Of a stretch of DNA of 64,000 nt, positions 12,101-21,215 are shown piece by piece (position 1 is the stretch's first letter; each line of letters begins with the position of its first letter). The notes under the pieces are model-generated. The model was given only the letters and a program-made list of their open reading frames with translations. It did no database searches and had not been told where the DNA came from. The translations under genes and the position numbers were made by a program. The DNA is from Holtermannia corniformis (Eukaryota > Basidiomycota > Tremellomycetes > Holtermanniales): NCBI GenBank assembly GCA_001599935.1, contig BCIJ01000004.1, forward strand, positions 473,303 to 537,302. Reading direction: 5' to 3'.

Positions 12101-13720
12101 TCAGGCCTCGATCGCGACACGGCCCGCGTTGCCTTCCATACCCCACAGACCGAGACCGAGACCAAGATCGAGGTCCGCACCGGTCGGTACGTCGATCTGG
12201 CCGAAATCAAACTCGAACGCCTTCAACACCTCTCCCGCCTCGGTCTCGGTCTCGCTCGCATCCGAATGCGCGTCCTCGTCCGCGGCATCGTCTTGACGGC
12301 CATATAGAACGATCGCCTCTGCTGCTGCTTGGTCCCGTTTGACACCCTGGTTCCCAAGATCACCCGCTGCAAGGCCGAGCCAGGGGGAGCTGGCGCGGTC
12401 GCCATCGCTGCTGGATGGCGAGTGAAATCTTGAGAGGGAACAGGGGATTGGACGAGAGTCGGCGTTGGCGCTGGCGTGGGTTCGGGCGCGGCGAGTGCTG
12501 GGTGCAAGAGCGTGTTCCAGACGTCGTCGGTTGCGGAGACCGGGGCAGTGTCGTCGACGCTGACGAGGGCGGACTCGGACGCCGATAGCAAGAAGGACAG
12601 GTCCATGTCCATGCTCTCGCTGGTGTCTGCGTCCGCCGGCGGAGGGGTCGCCTCGAGTGTACCGGAAGGCGGTGAAAACGCCGTGGGTGGAAGACCGTAG
12701 TTGATCTGGTTGGACGGCGCCAGAGGGTTGGACGACGCGAGCACCTGGTGTACGAGGCTTTCAAGCAACGCGACACGTTGCCGCAGCGCTTGGTTCTCGG
12801 CCTTGAGCGACTCGTGCGTGGCGTCGACAGCTACTTGGGCTGCTGGTGGTGCGACGGCCGCAGCGACGGTTGGAGACGAGGCCTTGAGTACAAGGTTCTC
12901 CTCTTGCAGCTTGACTACCAGAGCCTCGAGCTCGATCATGTGGTTCTTGCGGCGGTTTCGCGAGCTACGTAGGCGTCAACATGAGCAAACATATGTAAGC
13001 TAACGGCGAGAGGGTGATCATTTGCCTGATCCTGCCATGACCGAGGCAGGGATCTCGTTACCGACCTCGTCTGGGACTTCAGCCGAGCTAACCAGCTCGC
13101 AGAACCGCAGACGGAAGTCGACTTGCTGTCAATCACCACAAAGTGAGTGGTGCAGCACCTGCCTGCTCATGTCGATGCAGTTGGCAGCCGACGTCTCGAA
13201 ATACCCAATAGCTGAACGATATAGATACTGGCGCGACGCGTAGTCTGCTGCGGACCTGCGGACCGACAGTGATCAGGGCCTGGGGTGAGCTCCAGGTGCG
13301 CAAGGAAACAGCTTTCGGCCGAAGCAAGCTGCCGCACTCAGGACACGGGGCTTGTGCAACCTTGGTGCGGAGTATAACCGTCACCCACTGCTGACTGACA
13401 CGTAGCAGGGTGTGGGGACGGCAATGACCGCTCCAAAACAACGGCTTTGAACAACAAAGGATCTCTGAACTCACTTCTGGGCGCTCGCTCGGTTTCTCAA
13501 GACCTATCGGGTCCTCGTCAGCATCCACATTGAATCCATTTCCGTCGCAAGCAGTACTAACCCTAGCCTGCCTCCTCTTCTCCTTCTCATCGACCGTCTC
13601 GTGTCTCCCCTCGTCCTCGTCCTCGCTGTGCGCGTCCTCTGTGCGCGCGCGCTTGGCCGGTGACGGTGAGGCCGTCGATGGCCCTGCGACTGCGTTGACT
13701 GGTGCGGCAGAGGCTGACAT
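12101..13720 (-). CDS. HAC1/XBP1-like bZIP transcription factor (unfolded protein response)
   Basis: Exon 1 (13562-13720) begins MSASAAPVNAVAGPSTASPS and ends KEKRRQAR. Exon 2 (13475-13503) gives VLRNRASAQ. Exon 3 from 12964 continues with SRNRRKNHMIELEALVVKLQ. Joined, the basic region LRNRASAQNSRNRRKNH matches the HAC1/XBP1 type (N-x2-[SA]-A-x2-S-R) and runs into a leucine zipper with heptad leucines. A Ser/Asp-rich middle part follows. The frame of exon 3 stops at 12223 after an Arg-rich tail, whereas an overlapping frame encodes an acidic and hydrophobic tail (EVLKAFEFDFGQIDV, DLGLGLGLWGMEG) ending in TGA at 12103-12101. A perfect IRE1-type hairpin at 12402-12418 lies where a frame change is needed. 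Hence the coordinates cover the presumed induced form; the uninduced form would end at 12223. Intron 2 (12965-13474) is 510 bp, about ten times the local norm. Confidence 0.75.
12402..12418 (-). promoter_or_regulatory. Candidate IRE1 cleavage hairpin in the HAC1-like mRNA
   Basis: On the minus strand the sequence is a 5-bp perfect stem (CCATC / GATGG) closing a seven-base loop CAGCAGC, which fits the IRE1 consensus CNG|CNGN. Cleavage would fall between 12411 and 12410. A near-consensus partner, UUG|CAGC, lies at 12370/12369 in an imperfect stem, giving a 41-nt intron that shifts into the frame ending at 12101. CAG repeats at 12319-12327 are alternative 3' sites (86 or 89 nt, same frame outcome). 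Confidence 0.55.
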
Positions 13721-14547
13721 GGTGGGATGGTGGGACTCGGTAGGGAGTGGCTTGACGGTCGATGAGCAGAGGGGCTGGCAGTGGACGGTGGCGAGAGAGG
13801 GACGTGGAAGGGCATCGACAGCCTGGAAGGGGGTTGCGCACAGTCTCGGCGTTTCGGCGTTACCGCGGGGTTAAAGCGGTGCATGCTCTGTGCGGCAGAC
13901 AGACTACGAACACTTCATGCACCCGTGGAGACATTCGTCGGCCGAGTCCCCAAACAGTAACAGCACAGCTCTATGGGCAATTTGTTCAATGTCTCGCTGG
14001 CTGGCTCCGACATCAAGGGAGCATCCCTCCACGCCCCGTTCTCTAAGATCTGGCGCGTTTGTTGATACGACTAAGCGCTACGGTCAGCTGATCTTCATGT
14101 AGCAGTAAGGTTACGTGCAATGTCCGCTGTATGGTATTTAGTAACGTGTATGTAGTATTCGTCAAGTTCTTGGAAGGTATCTCCAGTGTACTCGTATCGA
14201 CGCTGCCCGTCGGCGATGATGGTCATCTTGTACTTCATGCTGACGGTTGATGTCTTCCAGATTCCGGATGAGTATTGTTATGTACATGTCAGCGCTTGGC
14301 CACTTCCATGGCGATGGGAAGGCACTAGATCTTCTCGAGAACGACGCAGCTTCGACATGGCGCTTCCAATCGCTTCACTCCTTTCGACCGAGGATAACAA
14401 CGGGTGGCGAGGGCAGTGGCGTTAGCGGTGGCGGAGGGTTCACAGAGGCAGCAGACAGAGATCCAGAGACATTTCCAGGGACAGACGCAGTAGCAGTGGC
14501 AGTCTGATGCATGAGGCTCTGCAAGCTGTGCATCTACGTTTCGGCGG
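13721..14547. other. Gene-poor spacer with part of a conserved repeat block
   Basis: Upstream of the bZIP gene and downstream of small gene A. Positions about 14297-14390 are almost identical to 16231-16326. No gene called. Confidence 0.4.
14297..14390. repeat. Conserved ~95-bp block, copy 1
   Basis: Differs at only a few positions from 16231-16326. Both copies lie 3' of a small-family gene (A and B). On the minus strand both could encode a short MSKLRRS.EDLVPSHRH.SG peptide, but an exon context is lacking. Confidence 0.7.
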
Positions 14548-14850
14548 TCACGCCGTCTTCTCTCCAGTGCAATACTCGCACGATGTGTATCGCGGCGCGC
14601 ACTCGAAGTCGGCGTGGTACGCAGGGCTGCGCGAGTCAAACTCTTGCCAGTCTCCGTTACGCCAGACGTGATAAGTCTGCGTTGACTGTTGAGAGCGTCA
14701 GCGAGCTGAAGACCAGACGGCGCTTAACCTTACCGAAGGCGCGTGCTTCTTCATGGCGTGCACAGACCAGCCGTCAAGCTCGTTCGCGCTCGCGCCAAAG
14801 TATTCGAAAGTGTCGTTGGAGTCGGACACGACAGTCAAACGGTACGACAT
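14548..14850 (-). CDS. Small two-exon protein, family member A (81 aa)
   Basis: Exon 1 14734-14850 (39 codons) starts MSYRLTVVSDSNDTFEYFG and ends NELDGWSVHAMKKHAPS. A phase-0 intron (GTAAGG...CAG) of 57 bp follows; exon 2 14548-14676 gives TYHVWRNGDWQEFDSRSPAY ... YTSCEYCTGEKTA. It aligns with member B along its length, with the intron at exactly the same codon, and shares the C-x-Y-C-x-G motif near the C-terminus with members B and C. No signal peptide or membrane segment, so probably cytosolic or nuclear. I do not recognise the family. The paired cysteines could bind metal, but that is a guess. Confidence 0.6.
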
Positions 14851-16033
14851 TTTTCAGTGGTGGCGTTTCGAGAAGATTACGCGGGTTTCTGTGGAGAATG
14901 CCTCGGGAGGCGCATTGGGCTATGAGGCCGAGCGGAGGGAGACGCAGATGTCGGATCCTTTGCACGACTGCCGAGTGGCGGAGCTTGGCTGCTTGGCTGA
15001 CTTCCATCCAAGACCGGCGTTTGTGCGTCGCTTGCCGCGTATCGAATTAAAGTCGGCAGGGATGTGGCAGGGAGCATGTCGCGTCATTGGCACCGCTCGC
15101 CTCGTTTGGTGCCAGCTTGCCATGCTTATGCCAGTAGCCACGTTGGGCGTATATGCAGGACATTGGGGAGGTTGGCTGGCAACCCGATGCGTTGCGCCAG
15201 GTTCTTGTTGCAAAGTCCCACTACGAAGGACGCCCTCCAAAGATAGCAAATCCTTTCCCCATTGTTAGTAGTGCACCCACCACGGTAGCATGCAGGTCTG
15301 CGCTTGTGTATGACGAGGCGGACATTGTTAAAGGAGGCGCCAGACAGACATCCCACATTGCATTTCAGTGCTCACAGTTGACCCAGCAGGCATCCTGTAC
15401 CCTACGTATGCGTTTCCACTTGTCTTGCTGCCTAGCCTCGGTCCGTATCGTCACCTGGCACAGAACACTGTGAATACCGCTAGACGCCAAAGAGCGAGCC
15501 GCGTCTCAGTGGCTGTTCAGGGATACGGCAGCGGCGCGCAGGTCATGCTCGTCCAAGCTGGAAGTAGATTGAATACGTGTCTCCTCGTCCACGGTCATGA
15601 CGACTCGGTAAGGTGAATAGTGGCTCGCCGAGGACGTGATGTGCTACTTGCAGGCGACATGCGGTTGGTCTACCATTAGCACGATGCGCTTCCCTGCGGG
15701 TGAGATGTGGCCACGGCGGACAGTGTATGGTACATTATGGAATAAGTAGTCAAGATTCAAACTGTGCGCGGTCTTCCTCTATTGCGCAAGGTCACTTTGA
15801 TGTGACAGTTGTGAGCGCTAATGCATGCCAGCGTACTTTGATAAATAGAAGTAGCGTAGGCTCGAGTGAGAAAGCGAACCAATTGTACTTGTTGCAAGTG
15901 GATAACCACAGCTAACCGTTTCGCAGGGGACAGCAGGCTACTCGTGCTGATAGCATATCAAGCTACCATATGCAAGAACGTGTTGCTGACTGCTACGATG
16001 CGAGCTTCTCCACATCGCTGGTGAGAGCTGTTA

Positions 16034-16230
16034 CGGGCCAGGCGTGTTGGATTACGACACTCAGCCAGCCATCTCCGCATCCGGCGAGACGCATCCGGCG
16101 AAGACGCTTCCGGCGAGGATGTAGTCAAGACGCATCCGGCGAGACATCGAGACTGCGGGCGAAGCGGGCGAAAACCTACAAAGAAGCGTCGTAGCGAGCG
16201 AGATGCATCACGGTTCCCATCATCACCTAA
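16034..16230 (+). repeat. Dispersed repeat, copy 1, with GCATCCGGCGA units
   Basis: Contains CACTCAGCCAGCCATC, then several GCATCCGGCGA-type units (16077-16145), then ATGCATCACGGTTCCCATCATC. The same string of elements occurs in reverse orientation at about 49050-49310, so this is a mobile or duplicated unit of roughly 200-260 bp. No coding capacity seen. Confidence 0.6.
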
Positions 16231-16326
16231 CACTTGGCCACTTGCATGGCGATGGGAAGGCACTAGATCTTCTTGAGAACGACGCAGCTTCGACATGGCG
16301 CTTCCAATCGCTTCACTCCTTTCGAC
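16231..16326. repeat. Conserved ~95-bp block, copy 2
   Basis: Second copy of the block at 14297-14390, located about 360 bp beyond the stop of small gene B. Its conservation is higher than that of the neighbouring coding exons. Confidence 0.7.
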
Positions 16327-16685
16327 CAAGGCAATAGACCATCTCAGTAGCAGAGTGGCATCGCAGTTGCAGTGAGCTCCCAGTCTGTAAGCAGTCAGTG
16401 ACATGGATGTACATGTCTATGAGCCGTGCCGCCTCTTGTGCGCTCGCACTCGTCACTCGACGTCAAATCGGTAGCGCCAGTGGCAAGGAATGCGCGGTTT
16501 GGGATCCATCGTGTGTCAAGGTTCGACGCTTGGACACTGCTGCTTGACAAGCTGACTAGCGACTGCATATGACGACTCTGTACAGAATGACGCACATGCT
16601 GAGCAACACGCTGGAAATTAGTGAGTCCACATCGAGAACAAGCGCGCCGTGGGACTACGCGAATGCATCGGCTAACGATGCACTC

Positions 16686-17006
16686 CTACGACTTGGTACT
16701 GGTAGCCTCCCTCTCGCCGGTGCAGTAGTCGCACGATGTGTATGTCGGGACCGTTTCGGGATCGGTGCGGTAGTCATTGGCAAGGATTCTTGCTTCCTTC
16801 CATTCACCATTTTCCAAGACATGACGCGTCTGCCAACACTATACGTGTCACCGTCAGCTTCGCGTTGGGAAGACAGCTCCGAGACTAACCGAGGGCGCGT
16901 GTTCTTCGTGCGCGTGTATAAACAGGCCGTCAAGCTCGTTGAAGTTGTTGCCGTAGAACTCAAAGGTCTCGCCAGAGTGGGTGTGGACTGTCAAACGACA
17001 AGACAT
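16686..17006 (-). CDS. Small two-exon protein, family member B (86 aa)
   Basis: Exon 1 16890-17006 (39 codons) gives MSCRLTVHTHSGETFEFYG and NELDGLFIHAHEEHAPS. The phase-0 donor GTTAGT is at the same codon as in A; exon 2 16686-16829 gives TRHVLENGEWKEARILANDY then YTSCDYCTGEREATSTKS. Clear paralog of member A: the cores ETFEF.G / DTFEYFG and NELDG, and the end YTSC[DE]YCTGE, are conserved while linkers diverge. Function unknown; no targeting signal seen. Confidence 0.6.
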
Positions 17007-17692
17007 TTGCGGGATGCAGTCTACGAAGCCGTACGGGATGCTTATATACACGATCCTGAGTTTCTTTCCATTCACAAGAGTCTGGCCTACATAGAAGCGA
17101 AGGCAGCGGTCTCCCTTTGAGTTCACCCACGATCCGCACGAAAGGTTGCGGTGGCTGAGATTGCCTTCGTGCCCTCTCACGGTTGCGTCCAACAAGGTGG
17201 CGCAAGTCATCAAAGGTGTTCATCTTGAGCGATGAGATGGCTTGCGCTGCAAGATCCGTGAGGACGGAAGGCGCTGATTGCTCGTGTGCTACGCATCGCA
17301 TCGGTACCCTGTCCATTTGCTGCACTGGGTTCAGCGTGACATGACTGAGATGTCATGGTTGTCTGTAGTATGAGGGCGGTGAGGTGTATCCTGTACTGCG
17401 CGTACCCTCGTCGTCCGAAGGACTCGCCGAAGATCCTGCTTGCCATCGAAGGTTGGTGTTGGCAAGCGACGATCTGCTCGCGCCTGTTGTAACCCCCCGC
17501 TGCGACGACCCATCGTCTTGCTGCGATTGATTGGCTGTGTTGATGATCGCTTTCTGAGCGTGTACTGAAGCAGCACCCTGTCAGGATGAGTGCTACTGAC
17601 AAGTAGGACGAATGAATCGGACGCCGAAAGATCAGACTGCATCACACTAGCGATAGCAACGCAACATACGCTGGATCATCGCTGTCAGATCA
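17007..17692. other. Gene-poor spacer
   Basis: Upstream of B and downstream of the next small gene. No supported exon. Confidence 0.35.
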
Positions 17693-17991
17693 CTACACCT
17701 CCTGTGATTTCGTGCTGGTATCAGGCTCTTGCGTAGCTTTGGCGCGCTTACGCGCCTCCTTGTGGCTGATCCAGCTGCCATTGGGCTGTTTCACATCTAC
17801 CTGCTGTGAGAACTAAGCCGACTCGTCAGCTTGCTCATGAGCCGCCTCAAAGCACTTACCTGCCCAGACGCTCCATTCGTCTGGCTCCACAATTGTTCAT
17901 GGACGTCGGCGATACCCTCTTCCGAGGTACAATAGCCGATATGCGTCTGTCCGCCGACGGTGAGCGTGACACGGTAGGATAGGTTGGACAT
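17693..17991 (-). CDS. Small two-exon protein, possible distant family member D (79 aa)
   Basis: Exon 1 17860-17991 gives MSNLSYRVTLTVGGQTHIGY ... HEQLWSQTNGASGQ. A phase-0 intron (GTAAGT...CAG, about 59 bp) follows; exon 2 17693-17800 gives VDVKQPNGSWISHKEARKRA and ends TSTKSQEV. It shares with A and B the size, the two-exon plan, the phase-0 intron near codon 40, the start (SYR[LV]T) and an N-G-x-W motif early in exon 2 (NGDW, NGEW, NGSW). It lacks the C-x-Y-C motif. Membership in the same family is therefore tentative. Confidence 0.5.
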
Positions 17992-18900
17992 GACGAATGT
18001 ATTTGTTAGTCCTTCGCCAAAGCTCAATCAGCCAGCGTCTCTTCTTTCAGCAGGCGGCGATTCGTGCGTAGGGAAGGCAAGCTATCCTTTGTTGGCTCTC
18101 CTATGAGCGTCTGGGGGTCTAGCATCACGCCAGGAACAGCGCATGTAGACATCCTGTTAGCGATTGCGGGATAGCCTCACCGCGCATACTGTCAGCATCG
18201 AGATTGACAGCAACAACCCTCGAAGGCGTGTTCATCTGTGCAAGTACCGGGAATCTATTACGTCCGCACGGGCCAGCGCCAGCGTGTCCGACGATCGGCA
18301 CTGGGCGTGCTTGCCGATGCCGGCACGGTCACGCTGACGGTTTAGCTCGTCCCAGCTGAAACGCGAGGAAGCAGCGGCCGAGGCCATGACCGCGGGCATC
18401 AACGGTGAGGATCAGTCGATGCGATCAGTGGATCAGGACGGCGTCGAGACGCCCAGCTGCCTGTCTCTGCCTCGCGATGGATTGTACGCTCACCAGCCCT
18501 GGACCGACGCCCGTCTCAGGCCGAAACGGATAGGCCCCTATGGTGAGCATGGGCCGCGCGCCCTGAGCTACCGTTGGCGAGTGCAGAGCCCCTTTGCGGC
18601 CGCCGCACTGCACGGTAGCGCCTTTGGCGTGAACCAACACTCTGTGCGGGCCATGCTACGTCGCACTCGGCTCCTTGTATAACTCACGTCCTCACCCACA
18701 GCGACGGCTGGTCGGACTGCATCGACTTGCTCGCTGGCTAGAGCACTCCATCGCATCGACATCGACCCCCGAGGTAGATTGTCACCCCACATTCCTTTGA
18801 CCGCAAGTCTGTCTGTTCCGTCTGTTCGCCAACGCACTCGTGTACTGTACCCTCGTCGACTCGCACATTCCCACTGCTGTAATACTCGTAATCCCTCACC
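17992..18900. other. Spacer upstream of the membrane-anchored protein gene
   Basis: A plus frame at 18386-18682 is open but its composition is unconvincing. No repeat or RNA gene recognised. Confidence 0.35.
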
Positions 18901-20346
18901 ATGGGTCGCCGTCCTCGTCCGCTCGACTCGCCCAAACTCCCTCAATCCCCCCTTTCGGCACGGCCACCTATCACTTCACCGATCTCGGCCCTGCCGTCGC
19001 CCGCGAGGCCACTGACGCCGATGAGCGAGGCGCAAAAGCAGCGAATGGCCCTCGCCGACGCTTTGAACGCCGAGCAGGCCAAGCGAGACGAGTTTGGCAC
19101 ACTGAACGGCCGGGAGAAGACTGACGAGCACCGCGTGAGCGGCTATGCTTCTGGCGCGTGAGTCGCTTGCAACGCAGCAGGGTGTAGGTACTGACTGTTA
19201 CCGCAGCTACGACTCGTACTTTCCCCCGCAGGGCGACGACGACGGTCCGCTCTCACCCCCAGCGAACCACGTCGACGCGCGCGACTCTCGCGCCTCGTCT
19301 TCGTTTTCTCAAATCGGTCTCGGCTTGATGTCCTACTCTTCGGAAGACGAGGACGACTCGGAACGCCCTCAACGCCGCATCGCGCGTGAATCCAAAGTTC
19401 AGCCTCTGGAGACTCGGAAGCAGGTCAAGAGCCACGCTGGGGAACTCGGGACGATGCCGCTCGCGCCTGCAGCTGTACAGGGTGCGGCAGAGAAGGAGCG
19501 CGCAGGGCAGACTACACCGCTGACCCGGGTCGGGCTACCGCACGGTTCACCTCAACGCCGTCAAGTGTCTCAAGGCGACGGCGCTGAACAACGCCCAATG
19601 ACCATTATCGATTTCCCAGATCCACAAGTCGGGACTGGCTACTCGTCTCCTCGCCAACACCAGAACCAGCCTCAGCCGGGCCTCATCTCGCTTCCACCAC
19701 CCGCAACGCCCATCTCGCCCATGCTGGCCTCGCCACGCCCCTCGTTCCTGAGCAACGGCCCCGGTTCACCAGCGTCGTCGTCTGACAATGCGTCGATCCG
19801 CGGCCTCGACATTTTGGCAGAGAAAAAGGCCCTGTTCAGAGGCGATGATGAATCCGAAGTGATTCCGAGGTTGCGTGGTGGGCCGCGGAAACCGCGCGCA
19901 CCGGGCGCGATGAGCGGTGTCGATTTCTGGAAGAGGTTTAGTACCGTCGTGAGGCTCGATGAGGCTAGTAAGCGCTTGCCGGCCGAAGAGAGGGATGCGT
20001 GAGTGGGCGGTCAGGTCCGTCAAGGTACTGATACCCGTCCAGAGGCTGGCTGGCGCAAAACAAGCGCAAGCATCGTAAAGTCTATATCCTCTCGCTCCTC
20101 CTCTCGCTCGTTGTCAGTCGTCTTGTGCCAAGATACATAGCTTCCAACCGGCTGACGCCTACCAACCAACAGGTCATTGCCGCCATCGCCGCGCTCGCCA
20201 CGTTCTTCACCCTACGCGCAAAGCACAACGCTCCGAGCACTCAGGGCAACCTCCCGACGTACGGTACGGCCGTCTCGCACGCGCATAGCGCGACGACCGA
20301 GGGCTTGGGCGCTAACGCGACGGCTGCACCGACGATTGCGAGCTAG
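18901..20346 (+). CDS. Disordered protein with a C-terminal membrane segment
   Basis: Starts MGRRPRPLDSPKLPQSPLSA at 18901. Introns at about 19159-19206, 20000-20042 and 20116-20172. The long middle part is Ser/Pro/Gln-rich and acidic in places (SYSSEDEDDSERPQRR). Towards the C-terminus is a likely folded piece (GVDFWKRFSTVVRLDEASKR, then RGWLAQNKRKHRKVYIL). A single hydrophobic segment follows, formed across the last intron (LSLLLSLV|VIAAIAALATFF), with a short Ala/Thr tail to TAG at 20344-20346. Probably a tail-region-anchored membrane protein of the secretory system or nuclear envelope; function unknown. Confidence 0.65.
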
Positions 20347-20712
20347 CGGTGATGGATGGGCGACGTAATGGACACTGACTTGGTAGATGCTGTTTGTACG
20401 ATAATGCGAGTTGGGCCATTGCTATCACCATACTCTACGCGCTACCAGTACCTCGGCATGCTCCACTCGGCGCATGAACCCGCCGTCGACAAGATTGACT
20501 CTCCGCTGAGCAGCCTGCAAACTCGGTTTGAGCCAAGCTCCCAGGCTGCGCCCGTGTCCCGCTCGGACCGAGCGCGGTCCTTTGCGGTTGATTAGATTCG
20601 GCATGGTGGTCCTTTCCAAGGTCGGACAGTCTGGCCGCCACCCGACGCGGCGCACATAAGACGCTCATGTGTACCAGTGCACCAGTACACGTCCAGCCTG
20701 ATCCAGCACAAC
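20347..20712. other. Spacer
   Basis: 3' region of the membrane-anchored protein gene and upstream of a small ORF. Nothing else supported. Confidence 0.35.
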
Positions 20713-20952
20713 ATGCCATCCGCCAACGAGGCCCATAGAGTCGACCCTCGAATGCCAAGTAAAGTGTCCTACAACACTGCACGGGACGGATCGTGGCTTA
20801 CCAAGGCCGAGCTCGTCGAAGTCGAGGGCGAGTACAAGGTCAAGTACACTGCGACCAGTCCGAAGACGGGGACGAGCTCGTGGATGAGCGAGTATCATGA
20901 TCTGAGGATCTACGAGAGCATGCCAGGGTACAAGGAGCTCGAGTGGTTTTAG
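20713..20952 (+). CDS. Small hypothetical protein (79 aa)
   Basis: Single exon from ATG at 20713: MPSANEAHRVDPRMPSKVSY ..., then ELVEVEGEYKVKYTATSP and SEYHDLRIYESMPGYKELEW. Alternating hydrophobic and charged residues look like a small beta-rich domain. No known motif. A frame extending further upstream starts with GTG and was not used. It lies between two larger genes on the same strand. Confidence 0.45.
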   Translation: MPSANEAHRVDPRMPSKVSYNTARDGSWLTKAELVEVEGEYKVKYTATSPKTGTSSWMSEYHDLRIYESMPGYKELEWF

Positions 20953-21215
20953 CGATGCACTGGTTGACCTCCACTCTGATGGAGGAAGAGCGCACAGGGT
21001 TGGAGCGCGCAGCCGGGACCCTGAACTGGCCAGCTAGTGCCACTTTGATTTTCACACAACAATCGGTTCAACTACGTGTGGGTGCGTCGAAGAGTGCACC
21101 GCACGGACGCAGGATCACCAGCACGGACGGTAGCAGCACAGCACGGACCGAAGCACAGCACGGACCGGATCGTCACTTGCCCAATTCTCCGAGCCAGCCC
21201 ACCACGGGCTATCCC

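Larger units (their letters stand above)
14851..16685. other. Gene-poor spacer with dispersed repeats
   Basis: Holds the upstream region of gene A, the GCATCCGGCGA repeat cluster and the second conserved block, then the 3' region of gene B. Several short frames exist, none with convincing splice structure or protein-like composition. Confidence 0.4.

Noticed and set aside
12026..12307. Plus-strand open frame opposite the 3' end of the HAC1-like gene
   Set aside because: It is the complement of the acidic repeat region of the bZIP gene. GC-rich third positions keep the other strand open, and there is no matching splice structure.
16077..16145. GCATCCGGCGA units as a CRISPR-like array
   Set aside because: Units are short, unevenly spaced and partly degenerate, and the block is repeated elsewhere as a whole; it is a dispersed repeat.
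18386..18682. 98-codon plus frame upstream of the membrane-anchored protein gene
   Set aside because: No protein-like composition, no neighbouring exons, overlaps other open frames on both strands.
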